Of a DNA stretch of 64,000 nucleotides, positions 11,450 through 22,309 are shown one piece after another. Source of the stretch: Mytilisepta virgata (lineage: Eukaryota; Mollusca; Bivalvia; Mytilida; Mytilidae); the NCBI GenBank assembly GCA_028015205.1, contig CM051520.1, positions 32,789,528-32,853,527 on the forward strand. The letters run 5' to 3'. The notes under the pieces were generated by a model. It saw only the letters and a list, made by a program, of their open reading frames with translations. It ran no database searches and had not been told where the DNA came from. The number at the start of each line of letters is the position of its first letter. Within the stretch, counting starts at the first letter, position 1. The position numbers and the translations under genes are program-made.

Positions 11450-12826
11450 AGACATTGAACCCGCGCGAGCGCGGGAAAATAAGCATTTTTTTGTTTTTTT
11501 TTTTTTTTTTTTTTTGTTTGTGGTGGCCATATTGACTTTAAAAAGTTTTTGCGACCATGGCATTCGTGGAACAGGAACTCAATGTGGATGTTGTGGCAGG
11601 CTTCCCATAAACTTTCCTGTCAAGTAGGTGGTATCAACTGATAGTTTCATGTCTATATATGCTGTAGTATTCCAGAAATGGATGTTAACGCAAACTTTAA
11701 CCAAAGTCAATGAAGCGTGAAATGTAGGTCAACGTGACCTAATTGTCATATGGTTGTTCGTTACTACCGAAGATGTATCCACTGATGAAGTAGACTGTAT
11801 GCCACGTAGAATTACCAAAATGGACCTTAAGGTTCCATCATAGTCAAAATCTATGACGAAAATACAACCACATAAATTGTCAATATGTTTATGTTACAAT
11901 TAATTCTGAACTGGAACTTGATGAAAAGCTTTCATTAAATACACATTTCATAATGCATTACCTTTTTCATTCAGAATAAATATGAAAAAGAATATGAATA
12001 AACATTTCCTTAGTGACGGATGAATTTTTCAAAAGATGCCGTGAGTTAAATAGAGCATATTTTTGGAAAATAATTGTTCCAATTGTTCATTGTCATCATG
12101 GGCAGGGCAAGCGAGGCTTAATTTCACAAATAAATCCAACAGACGATAAAAGCATTTTTAGTGTGTGGCTGTGTATGCTGTCCACGTTTATAAAGATGTC
12201 CGAGATAAATTTCGTTATTAATGATAAAGATGACCATTTGTTAAAAATATTTTTTTCTAGGGCTTACAGGGAATTGTATGGTAGAGAAGGTCATATGACA
12301 AATAATGTAAAAATGGATAATGGTTGGTTTTATCACTTTGTGCAAAGTAAACATCCGAGCAATCCAAAAAACAACTAAGTTAGGAATTCCTCTGAACTTT
12401 GCCTTACTTCTTCATAATCTTCAAAGTTCATAATGTTAATAGTTATGAGAAATTGCATTACTGTAGAAAAAACAATCCTGAATACATGAAGCGGAAACAT
12501 CCCACTCGAAGGAGAATTTTTTTAATTTGTTTTACTCTTCTTCCGTAATTTCAAACAAAAATACATTTAAAATATGTGCATAATTGTTTATTTAAACCAA
12601 TGTGTTAAAATGATGCATTCGAGAACCTTCTAAGGGATATGTTGGGAGAATTCATACCGGAAAAGTCCATGCAAATTCCATTTGCACATAAACAAAACTG
12701 CAGTTTAAATTTATAAATGCAGATTGTCAAATCCGATAATAACCTTTATAATCTGAACCATACATCGTTTATTTTGAACCACGCGTTTTGCCGCCTATTC
12801 GGCTAATCCGTAAATTTAGTATTATA
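11450..12826. mobile_element. Insertion with short TAATACTA inverted ends, in repeat R1
   Basis: The left end reads GTAATACTAGACATTGAACC and is followed by the GC-rich palindrome CCCGCGCGAGCGCGGG and a poly-T run. The right end reads TTTAGTATTATAG, giving a short inverted repeat TAATACTA. The block interrupts repeat R1, as comparison with 4100-4640 shows. It contains the open frame at 12014-12378 and a degenerate unit of the 146-bp repeat near 11700-11810. The superfamily is not identifiable. Confidence 0.5.
12014..12378 (+). CDS. Possible terminal exon of an unrecognised ORF inside an insertion
   Basis: An open frame of about 121 codons follows a good splice acceptor (ACATTTCCTTAG) and ends at TAA. 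It does not begin with ATG, so if real it is a 3' exon and its upstream exons were not found. The peptide has unremarkable composition, with HCHHGQGKRG near its residue 27 and YRELYGREGH near residue 83, and is not a simple-repeat artefact. I recognise no family. Its position inside the 11450-12826 insertion suggests a transposon-borne gene remnant. It could also be a chance open frame. Confidence 0.3.
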
Positions 12827-12925
12827 GATATGTGCGATAACTTTTCCCCTCCTTAGTGCTACCCATGGGGCGCCAAAACCATAAACATTGAAAACCATAT
12901 CGATCTAACCTATTTAATGTTATAC

Positions 12926-13090
12926 AGTCAAACCTGCACGAAGGGCACCCCTATCTATCAAATAATTCTGCATAAAGGGCACTGAAAAAATGAAGAAAGC
13001 TCACAAAATTAACTATGTATAAATGGACCTGCTCATAAAGGATACTTTTTTTTCTGGTCCATTGTGTGCCCATTATACACAGGTTTGACA
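12926..13090. mobile_element. Small MITE with CAGTCAAACCTG ends
   Basis: Starts ACAGTCAAACCTG and ends CACAGGTTTGACAT, a short terminal inverted repeat. The inside repeats CATAAAGG and GGGCAC motifs. Related sequence occurs at 60190-60350 and, more distantly, 49068-49210. These ends resemble those of small pogo/Tc1-like derivatives, a weak family assignment. Confidence 0.55.
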
Positions 13091-13254
13091 TTACATGTTA
13101 TATGAACTCCTCCGCACGTAGCTCTGTAACTAAATAAACAGAGACAAATTATTGTATTTAAAAAGTGAATTAAGCCACAATTCCGAATAAATATCAGCAT
13201 GTAGTTCATTATTGTCTGCTTTATGTTCTATCAGTTTGAAAGAAACTTTAGACC

Positions 13255-14985
13255 GGTGTCACATACTAGATTTCCCCCTACTCAGTTTTTCCCCCGGAAA
13301 ATGGGTATATACTGAATTTTCGCCCGGAAAATTGAGTATATATATACTGATTTTCCCCCTTGAAATTAATGGTAGGAAAAATGAGTATATACTAGATTTT
13401 CCCCCTAGACCGAATGAACACTAGACTTTCCCCCTTGATTAAGTTCATACTTTCTAATAAAAAAAAAACAATGGTATGATTTTTAACAAAATTGAATATT
13501 TGAGCATAGTTTAACACAAAGAACATGTTGGTCATGATTCTATTTTTACATTGGACCACCATTTCCACATAAAGAACCAAATGTTGTTACATTGGTGCCG
13601 ATCGGAAATTCAAAGTGTCTACCAGCCGATGTCAAAGTTTATACTGAAACCCTATATGGGAAATGATATTTTCGTCTTCTTTTTGAAAACCACTGAACAG
13701 TATTTGACCAATCTTGGCAGAGATCTTCCCTCTTCCCTATGCAGTTTTTCACAAGTGTTGTTACTGTAGTACCAATCAGAATTTCAAAATGGCACCATCC
13801 ATGGTCAAAGTTTACATTGAAACCCAATGGAAAATGACATTTCTGTCTTCTGTTTGAGAACTACTTATCAGACAGAGTTTGAACAAACTTTGTAGAGGTC
13901 TTTCCCATGAGGTCATTCATAAGTGCTGTTACTTTTGTGCCGATTTCAAAGTGGCCAAAAGTCCGAGATGAAATTTTTCATAAAAGCACCAGGTAAGCGA
14001 TTTAGGCTAAAATAACCACAATCCCTCCCGTTAGTGGGTTACCATCACGACATCGTAACTTGAATGAGAAGAGCCTAATAGGTATCACGCCAACAAATTA
14101 GTTTTATGAAGACTTTTAATTAGGACACCACTGACTATCGGCGGAGACCCTATAGAAATCAGCTTGTCCGTCCGTCCGTCACAATTAGTTTCCGATCAAT
14201 AAATTTAATATCGCTTGGAGTTAGTGATGAAACTTGCCATGATTTTTCTCCACTACTAGAGGTTGTGATGGGTACAAGGTAGAAAACCATATGTTGTAGG
14301 TCATGGTCAAAACTTAGTTAAACTGTGTCACCTACCGGATGCATGTGTCCGTCCGTCATAAATCATTTCTGTTCCATAACTTTAACCTTTTCACGAATGG
14401 TAAAATGGGGTAAAATCATAGTCAAAAACTAAGTTTCACCCTTCCCCCCACCAGTGATGGCAGCAATCATATTACCAGGTTTAACTATACAAAGTTCTTA
14501 AAATTCTCTTTTTGTTCTTAGTCGTCTGATATTTCTTTATTGGTTTTTTTTCAAATAACAGGTCATACATTCAGTGCTCAGTGGCCTCAGACAATTTTTT
14601 TTTTCCAAATGTAGGATCAATCTGCTTAAATGTCGCTCACCGATATTGTCACATGTAAACTTTATTATAATAAGGGGAAAACTTAGTATGGGGAAAAATG
14701 AGTATGTGTATACGCATACCAGATTTGCCGTTTGGGGAAATTGTGTATATACTCATTTTCCCCGGGGGAAAATCTGATATATACTAGATTTTTCGGGTGG
14801 GGAATCTCAGTATATACCCATTTTTCCGGGGGGATTCTAGTATGGGGGAAAACTAGGATGTTCTGTATAAATTTAAAGAACATTGGAAGCCTTCAGGGGG
14901 TCCGTTCAGTACTTTTCCAGGTCTGATGTTGCTTTTTTGAATATCAAATTGGCACTTCGGGCCCTCCGTACATATCGAAAATAAT
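13255..14985. mobile_element. Foldback-like insertion flanked by GTATATACT / TTTTCCCCC arrays
   Basis: The left flank (13255-13440) has repeated units of the form TATACTAGATTTTCCCCC. The right flank (14670-14860) has the same motifs, mostly inverted, such as GGGGAAAATCTGATATATAC and CTAGTATGGGGGAAAAC. Between them are about three tandem ~172-bp units (starts near 13584, 13759 and 13929) and a segment with CTTGTCCGTCCGTCCGTC near 14164. The block interrupts repeat R1. No transposase is visible. Confidence 0.5.
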
Positions 14986-15243
14986 AATGCCCGACTTAAC
15001 GACCATTTGCACTACATTTATTATATTTATGCAGTTCAAATTTAATGGATTTTTTTGGTCAGTTGATTTTTGTGTCCTATAAAGTGTTACATTTTTGTGA
15101 TTTGAAGGGATTGTGAAAATCAAATATGGAATATGGATTTGGTAAAATATCACATAATATATTCTGTATTAATCAGTTTTATACTTATAAGTTCTGATCT
15201 GGACCTATTGTTCGACTGTTAAGGTATGTTAAAATATAGCAGG

Positions 15244-15470
15244 GGTTACCATCATAGAACAGAGAATGGAAACGGAGAATGTGTCAAAGAGACAACAACC
15301 CGACCTAAAGGCAGAAAACAGCTCAAGGCTACCAATTGGTCTTCAACGCAGCGAGAAAATCCCTCACCCAGAGGCGGGCTTTAGCTGGCCCCTAATCAAT
15401 AATGTATACTTCTTAAGCAAAATGGATGGCACACTAAACTCCAAAACATAAAAGGGGTTTAGTATCATGC
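15244..15470. repeat. Retroelement-like dispersed repeat fragment
   Basis: Contains the segment GAATGTGTCAAAGAGACAAC followed by AACCCGACC and AGGCGGGCTTTAGCTGGCCC. This resembles a very abundant bivalve repeat, probably the end of a LINE; the match is from memory. The apparent 61-residue reading frame is not treated as a gene. Confidence 0.55.
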
Positions 15471-15474
15471 CATC

Positions 15475-16260
15475 ATGAATTATACGAGAAGAACATAACC
15501 CGTGTTACTCTTATAACTGGTTTTAGAATACATGTGTTTATTTCCGGTGAAAAAAACCTATGACTGAATCAATATTAATTCCAAAAAATGCCATCTTTAA
15601 TGACTTGACAACAGTATCGTAACTATATCCCTTGTTGATAAGTCTGTTTAATAGTTTGATTAGCTTTTCATGTGTATGATGACATTTTTGTGCTTTATCT
15701 AGAATATTTACATAAAAGATGGGATGTGAAATACCTGAATATCAATTCTAATCAAGTGTATATTGTGATTTAATATTTAATTGTACAGCTCATTATTGGG
15801 CGACCAAATTGACAATAAAGTATTTGTTTGTTTGTTTATAAGATATTTGCACGTTGATTTATATTACGAATGATGTCCTTGTACCGATGATAACATCTAG
15901 TAAAAGTTTTGACAAGTTTGTGATATCGAAATCCCTGGCTTAATAATTTTTCGGTAATACAGAGATTTCTTTCGTTAAAATAAAATATGTTGTTACAGAT
16001 ACGAGCGAATCGAACAACTTGTGATATATAATCACCATTCGATGGTGCTAAGAGAACTTCGCCATCTAAAAACGGTAATATAATAACAATATGAAATGAG
16101 AAATCATCTCTCTTATCGTAAATTTTAGTATTAAGCTTCCCGTTATAGATATAGATATCAAGATTTCGTTAGAATCTAATACGTTGTTACCTACACGAGC
16201 GAATCGAACAAGTTGAGATATATAAACACCATACGATGGTTACAAGCATTATCAGCATTA
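15475..16260. other. Non-genic stretch
   Basis: AT-rich sequence. A short direct repeat is present: ACGAGCGAATCGAACAA occurs near 16003 and near 16194, each followed by a similar GTTGNGATATATAA segment and a CGATGG motif. Nothing coding is supported. Confidence 0.4.
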
Positions 16261-16264
16261 TCAA

Positions 16265-16470
16265 ATGTGTGTACTCAATTTGAAAAAAGAATAAAATGTA
16301 TGGAATAAAATGTCAAGAAAACAATATCCCACGTCGGAATGAAACAACCAAAAATAAACATCTGATGGTCACCATACGATCTTCAATTAGTGGGAAACCC
16401 TACTCAGTCTCAGACTTAGTATTGGCGTATTCGTTAAATTACTGTTCACAATAATTTCTACAAGAACTTC
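16265..16470 (+). repeat. Dispersed repeat R3, copy 2
   Basis: Colinear with 10980-11170, sharing CCACGTC.GAATGAAA and CAAT.AGTGGGAAACCCTACT. A few indels separate the copies, including the inserted GGTCACCATAC before GATCTTCAAT. Confidence 0.55.
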
Positions 16471-16674
16471 TTTTATGTGGAACTTATATAAATGTTGACA
16501 GCAGATCAACAAAATTTGATGCAAGTGATATGATACGCAGTTCTCAGAAACTGATCATACATTGTCGTATTTTGAAAATTGAAGGCGTCTGTCAATTAGG
16601 TTTTATGTTTTAATGAAATTGACAAATATGTTTGAACTTTTAAATGAGAAAGTCAATGAAAGACAAGTGAGGAA

Positions 16675-16995
16675 CTTCAACTAACAGACAATAGAAACAC
16701 AAACTTACATAATACTTGACATTAAAACAAATATCGGCAAAAGAGTACCAAAGCGACAAAGTCCATAAATTCGAAATCCAAGGAAAAGGGTCATGAGAAT
16801 AGAACACAACAAAAAAAAGCAACACATGGATACATGTATAACTAAAAGAATAAAAAAACATGTAATAAACTAAACAAAACTAGAACAAGACAACACAAAA
16901 ACTAAAGCACTGGCAATTTGAACTCCCATTAAAAACCAGGCGTGACATCAGGTGATCTGGAAGGGTAAACATTTCTTGCTCCGTCAACGGCGCCC
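16675..16995 (-). repeat. LINE 3'-end fragment, minus strand
   Basis: On the minus strand it carries a diverged version of the segment at 53810-53990, with ACGGAGCAAGAAATGTTTAC, a modified GGTTTTTAATGGGAGTTC and further downstream T/G-rich sequence. It is a 5'-truncated retrotransposon remnant. Better-preserved copies are at 53412-54000 and 58142-58558. Confidence 0.5.
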
Positions 16996-17237
16996 GTGAC
17001 ATTACCAGGGAGTAAAACAAGTGAATTGTCAAGTCCGTTCAGGTTTCAATTCCAGAAGGACGTGAAATCTAACTGAAAATGTCTAGCCTCATACGTGAGA
17101 TAGAAATTAAATGATTATTAATAAAAAATGCAGAGTCAGGTGTTCCCGATTGGTCAGCAGTTCCTGCCTATTAAAAATTAGATTATCGGATTCTCTGCAA
17201 ATAGATTTCATAAAATAGCCGCTCGACACAATATTAG

Positions 17238-17365
17238 ACATTTATTTCCCTTGCATTCGTGAAATATAAAGATTTGTTCACCCGAGGGCTTGCCCTAGGG
17301 AAACATGACTTTTCGAGGGTGAACAAATCTTCATGTTTCACTAATGCAAGGGAAATTAATGATTT
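17238..17365. mobile_element. Hairpin MITE-like element
   Basis: The left arm includes TTTCCCTTGCATTCGTGAAA and AGATTTGTTCACCCGAGG. The right arm includes CGAGGGTGAACAAATCT and TTTCACTAATGCAAGGGAAA. The arms are imperfect inverted complements of about 50 bp around a short loop with GCTTGCCCTAGG. Confidence 0.7.
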
Positions 17366-18032
17366 ATTCCACTATCCCTAGTGCATTTCGAATAACTGGG
17401 ATGTGATGTGAAACACGAATATGAGAGGGAAACACGATGTTTTGTTCAATGTCACGTGGTACAGTCTCAACCAATGAAATACGTACATAGCTATGAATTA
17501 ATATATATAGTGGCATAATATATATTATGACTCGCAGCTGATATTTTACTATATCATAAACTTATAGAAAATAAAGGTAAAATTTTAACCTACGATAAAA
17601 TTGGAAATTGTTGATATTTTTGCCAAAATCTTGTAAAAATTGGCTTAGGGGGCTGATATTACTTTGTTATCAACTGCTTCCGTTTTATATCACATCCCTA
17701 ATCCGTAATCGCGTTATAAATTAGTCGTTTCCGTAATCGATTCTAAACTTACCTGTACATAGAAACACAGCAGACGATAGCGGGACGAAACTGTGGATTA
17801 TATTAATTCGCTCAAAAATGTTAATACAAACAGAAAAACATTAAGTGACAAAATAGTTTGACTAAATTGATGAGGGATAATGACGAGTTGCAGCGCCTTG
17901 ATGATATTCGGTAATACGGCAATGAAACTGAAATCATTGAGATAAGAATTTTCGTGGAGACCTATAAAACACCAATGTTGAAGTACTATATGATAAAAAT
18001 TATCATAACATGTCATTATTCATATCAAACCC

Positions 18033-18110
18033 ATTATCAGCCCATGGTCAAATCATCCCTCGAGCCTGGTGACTCTCGGGCTGATATCTTGACCTATAAG
18101 GCTGATAATC
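18033..18110. mobile_element. Short hairpin element
   Basis: ATTATCAGCCCATGGTCAA at the left pairs with TTGACCTATAAGGCTGATAAT at the right. The inner stem is CCTCGAG with CTCGGG, and the loop is about 8 bases. It sits 50 bp upstream of the larger 18.2-kb hairpin. Confidence 0.65.
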
Positions 18111-18161
18111 ATGAAGTGTGATAGTGTGATAAAAATCCCATGTTGTAATCTATATTATAGT

Positions 18162-18342
18162 ATTAATGAATGGGTGTTTTCATAATGGCCCTGTTATATG
18201 TCCAAGGTCTGTAATAATGGCCTGAGGGTTGCTGTAATGGCCCGAGGCAACGCCGAGGGCCATTACAGCATCAGAAGGCCATTATTACAGACCGAGGACA
18301 TATAACAGGGCCATTATGAAAACACCCATTTCTTAATACTTT
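18162..18342. mobile_element. Long hairpin MITE with ~80-bp arms
   Basis: The left arm starts AATGAATGGGTGTTTTCATA and contains GGCCCTGTTATATGTCC. The right arm contains GGACATATAACAGGGCCATT and ends TTTTCATTATGG read inverted. The arms are near-perfect complements and the loop reads CCCGAGGCAACGCCGAGGG. Partial related units (CTGTAATGGCCCGGTTATTA) occur again at 18535-18630. Confidence 0.8.
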
Positions 18343-18639
18343 TATTAACCAGTTTGTATATAGCATTTGCATTAATCCGAATAGCACAAATATAATGGTA
18401 AGTAAGCAAAACTTGTGAGAACAGTTTTAAAGATTAATTTCGGATAGTTTTTTCAAAAATATGTTTTAAAATGTTCTAGTTTGCTCATCCTGAAATTTCC
18501 AAGTGGAGTATTAAAACAAGCAGCCATTTTGAAAAAGCCGTAATAACCGGTTATTATGAAAAAAATTCTGTAATGGCCCGGTTATTATGAACAAAATGCT
18601 GTAATGGCCCTGCTGTAATGCATTCATTTTCCTCATAAA

Positions 18640-20250
18640 GATAAGGCATTTTTAACGTATTTTACCCTACTGGTTAATAAATATATATATCAATCTACAG
18701 TAAATTCGATAATAAATTCTATATGTGAATGAGATTTTCAGTAAAAATGGTGTTCTGTTTCAGTTATATATAAAGCTGAATATAAATGTTTACCATTATA
18801 TGATTATGCTAGCTGTTAGAATGTATTGCTTATGTTTTAGTTACAACTGGGGAATATTCAGGAGTTTTAAATGTTTTAGGTGTGACAACATGATACATTA
18901 TTCAGCAATATTGCGAACATTTTGAGGTCGGATTTCATATGCGTAAAAAATATTACAAATCGATGATGGCATATATCTACGTTGACCTTAACTGAAAAAA
19001 ATCCTTTTGGGGAGAAACAGTGTTTTTAGGAAGTCACAAACAACATAGAAAATTGCAAGCGGATAGGCCTGAAGGAAATTAAAGTTTGATGCATTGTGCG
19101 ACATAATTTTTATTACATGTATTTAATTTTCATATTGAAACAATAAGTAATAAATATATTCAAAATATCTGATTGAAAGCTCTGCAGAAAGGATTAAGAA
19201 AATCTAGAGCAAAAGTTACTTGTTGACCGTTGGTGTCCACTACTAACATGGGATAAACAAGTGTTCTGATAAAAGCTTTATACGTACCTTCTACGTTTCT
19301 GCTTTACATTAAAGCAATTATTTTTAACACAAACTGTACGTTTACATAGTTGTTGTATTTGTTTTTCAAAATTATAAGAAGGAGTTTATTTCTTCCTATT
19401 CTCAATTCAAGCTTTCCTTGAAAGAAAAGATTTTTTTTTCAGATAGTTATCTCAGAATTGTACGTCCCGTGATTTTTTCTTTGACAATTTCTTAATCTCA
19501 TATTGGAGTATATAAGGATTAATCCTTTCACTAGTGGGTCAGGGACCTAGAATGTACGCATGATTGAAGTCCAAAGCTACAATTAGATTCTCTGCCTATA
19601 AAGACCGAGTAGCCACATGATTAATCTTCCATTTTAGTGTATAAGGGTTGGTTGGTCACGTCCCCATGTCAATCCAAAGGCCTAGATTCTAAGTCATGTT
19701 ATGTGTAAATACAGCAACAGCTTTCGCAAAACATGTTTGTCATGACTCTTTTGCTTATCACTTGTCAGGACTATTCTTACTAGCTCATCTCGGGTATTAA
19801 TGGGGAGATATGATTACAGAGGATCAGGAAGATGGAGTTAAGCAGAAGGGTCATGTTCAATCACTGCCTGCATAGAAAACATTTTGCTTTCCGTATTAGT
19901 TGATGATTACCGTAAGTCAGTGATGCTGGTATTGTTGTTGAAGAAGAGATTGGAGGAAGAAACGATCGATCAGTCCCTTAAGAGTGGAGAATTGCTGTGG
20001 TTGTTGCCGAAGAGCAGCAGCAATCACATAAACTCCTAAAAGACGAATATGAGCACTGGAGTATAATGCAAAGACAACCTTACCCAACACTAGAACAAAT
20101 GAATCTTGTATGTGTATGATGTTTCTAGGATAAACCAGATTGCTACACGCAGCCATATGTCCCCCGCCGCATAGAAAAGTCGAAGCCCCACAAGATATAC
20201 AAAATGTGTATTATTGAAATGGTGTCACAGTATGGATGTCAACACACAAT
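18640..20250. other. Non-genic stretch
   Basis: No splice-supported exon or conserved protein motif. An imperfect direct repeat may exist around 19490-19520 and 19620-19650 (both with ATTAATC... and GTATAAGG). Confidence 0.35.
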
Positions 20251-20254
20251 ATAA

Positions 20255-22308
20255 ACTAGAGGCTCTCAAGAGCCTGTATCGCTCACCTGGATTTAACTTT
20301 TCACCTTGAGCCGGACTAATAATTCAAGTGTTGCAGTCAATTTGGCTGGTTTTTCTTTAGGATTCTATGTTAAACTAAGTTCGGCTGTGGCAGCCATCTT
20401 GTTTGTTTAGTTGGGTTTTACGCCGTTTTCAGTACATTTGGCTATTTCGCGGCGGTTTTTATTGGTAGAGGAAGCCGGAGTACCCGGAGAGAACCACTGA
20501 CCTTCGGTAGGAAAATTGGCAATCCTTGTCAATTTAGATCGGAATCGAACACACCCCGACACAGGTGAGATTCGAACTAACAACCTCAGTGTTGACAGGC
20601 TAGTGATCATCAGCAGTCATGACGAACTACCTAGACAACTCGGCCACCGGGGCCTTTAAATGAATTTTGGTTGTGACAGCCATCTTGGTTGACAATCCGG
20701 GTGATCGGACACAATTCTGAAAGAAGACATCTAAGGACCAAAGTTTAGTTCCAATTGGCTTAGTAGTTTCAGACGAGTAAATGCCGTGGCGGCGATCTTG
20801 GTTCACAGTCCAAGAAATCGGACATATTTCTGAAAGAGGACCTCCTAAGGACCATTGCTGCCGAGTCTGGTTCCAATTGGTGAAGAAGATTTTTCAATGA
20901 TTTTTCCCATAGAGTCCTGTGTTAAACTATTCGGTCATGGCGGCCATCTTGGTTGACAGTATGGGTCATCGGACACACTTTTGAAAGATGACCATCTCTG
21001 TACCATTGCTAAGTCTAGTTCTAAGTGGCTTAGTGGTTTCAGACAAGAAGATTTTTAAATAATTTTCCTATCGGTCATATCTTAAACTAAGTTCGGCTGT
21101 GGCGGCCATCTTTGGATCATCGGACATAATTCTGAACCTCCCAAGGACCATAACTGCCAAGTTTGGTTCCTATTGGCTATGTAGTTTCATAGAAAATGTT
21201 TTAAATTCATCCCCCTTTTTTTCTATTTTAAGTAACACGGCCATGTCGGTTGGAAGTTGGGGATGCCGGACATACACTTACAAGGGGGCCACCCAAGGAT
21301 CATTCCACTAAAGTTTGGTTCAAATTGGCCTAGTGGTTCCAGAGAAGATCTTTAAAGGAAAGACGACGTCTTTAAAGGGCAAAGACTCCTATAAGGGGTC
21401 ACTCACTGATTTTTGTCATGTTTACTTATTTGTAGATCTTATTTTGTTGAACATTTCAGCTCACCTGGTCCAAAGAGCCATTTCAGCTATTGTCATCACT
21501 TGAGGTCCGTCGTCCGTCATCGTAAACTTTCCTTTAAAGATCTTCTCCTCTAAAACCATTGGGTCAGTTGAAATGAAACTTGACAGCAATGGTCCTTAGG
21601 TGGTCCTCTTTCAGAATTGAATCCGATGAACGCGCCCGTCATCCAAGATGGCCGCCAGAGCCGAACTTAGTTTAACATAGGACCTTATGGGAAATTTGCC
21701 AATTGGAACAAAACTTGGCTGCGATGGTCCTTAGTAGGTACTCTTTCAGATTAATATCCGATGACCCTGTCCACCATCCAAGATGGCTGCCAGAGTTTAA
21801 CATAAAACCCAATGAGAAAGTTCACTGAATGATCTTGCTGTAAGTCAGGAAGGACAGTCCAGGTGAGCGATACAGACTCCAGGGAGCCTCTAGTTGCTGT
21901 TTACAGTTTGTCTTTATCTATAATAATATTCAAGATAACCTAAAACTGCTAAATTTCCTTAAAATTAACAATTCAGGGGCAATAACCCAACAATCGGTCG
22001 ACCGATTTGTCTGAAAATTTCATGGCAGGTAGATCTTGACCTGATGAACATTTTAACCCTAGTCAGTTTTGCTCTAAATGCTTTAGTTTTTCAGATATAA
22101 GACAAAAACTGCAATTCACCCCTATGTTCTATGTTTTAGCAATGACGGCCATGTTTGTTGGCACGCGGGGTCATCGGACATATTTTTTAAACTAGATACA
22201 GTTAGGTTCAGTAGTTTTAGAGATTTTTGTAAAAAGACTTAACTGACGATGACGGACGCAAGGTGATGAGAATAGCTCACTTGACCATTTGGGTCAGGTG
22301 AGCTAAAA
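20255..22308. repeat. Accordion repeat family, inverted pair plus truncated copy
   Basis: The left terminus is a hairpin motif, GGCTCTCAAGAGCC, followed by TGTATCGCTCACCTGG (20261-20290). The interior repeats units containing GCCATCTTGGTTGACAG, a GACACAATTCTGAAAGA-like segment, TTCCAATTGGCTTAGT and AGATTTTTAAATGAATTTTC-like sequence. From about 21459 an inverted copy begins with AGCTCACCTGGTCCAAAGAG and ends at 21893 with the complemented left terminus. A third, 5'-truncated copy ends at 22308 with GGTCAGGTGAGCTAAAA. A SINE interrupts the first copy. Confidence 0.7.
20402..20656 (-). mobile_element. tRNA-derived SINE, family B, minus strand
   Basis: On the minus strand it starts GGCCCCGGTGGCCGAGTTG, a type-II-tRNA-like head, with a B-box region GTTCGAATCTCACC. 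The body includes CCGAAGGTCAGTGGTTCTCT and TACTCCGGCTTCCTC, and the tail is AACTAAACAAACA. It interrupts the accordion repeat. Other copies are at 24795-24925 (truncated), 41419-41660 and 45361-45602. Confidence 0.8.
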
Positions 22309-22309
22309 A

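Larger units (their letters stand above)
11340..15170. repeat. Dispersed repeat R1, second copy split by two insertions
   Basis: Segments 11340-11450, 12827-13254 and 14985-15170 align in order with the continuous copy at 4100-4640. The intervening blocks (11450-12826 and 13255-14985) have no counterpart there and are interpreted as later insertions. A short segment between the second and third pieces is also missing. The breakpoints are approximate because the R1 copies are diverged. Confidence 0.6.

Noticed and set aside
15266..15451. 61-codon open frame
   Set aside because: It lies in a fragment recognised as an abundant retroelement-like repeat.
20407..20610. Open frame of 67 codons on the minus strand
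   Set aside because: It lies fully inside SINE family B.
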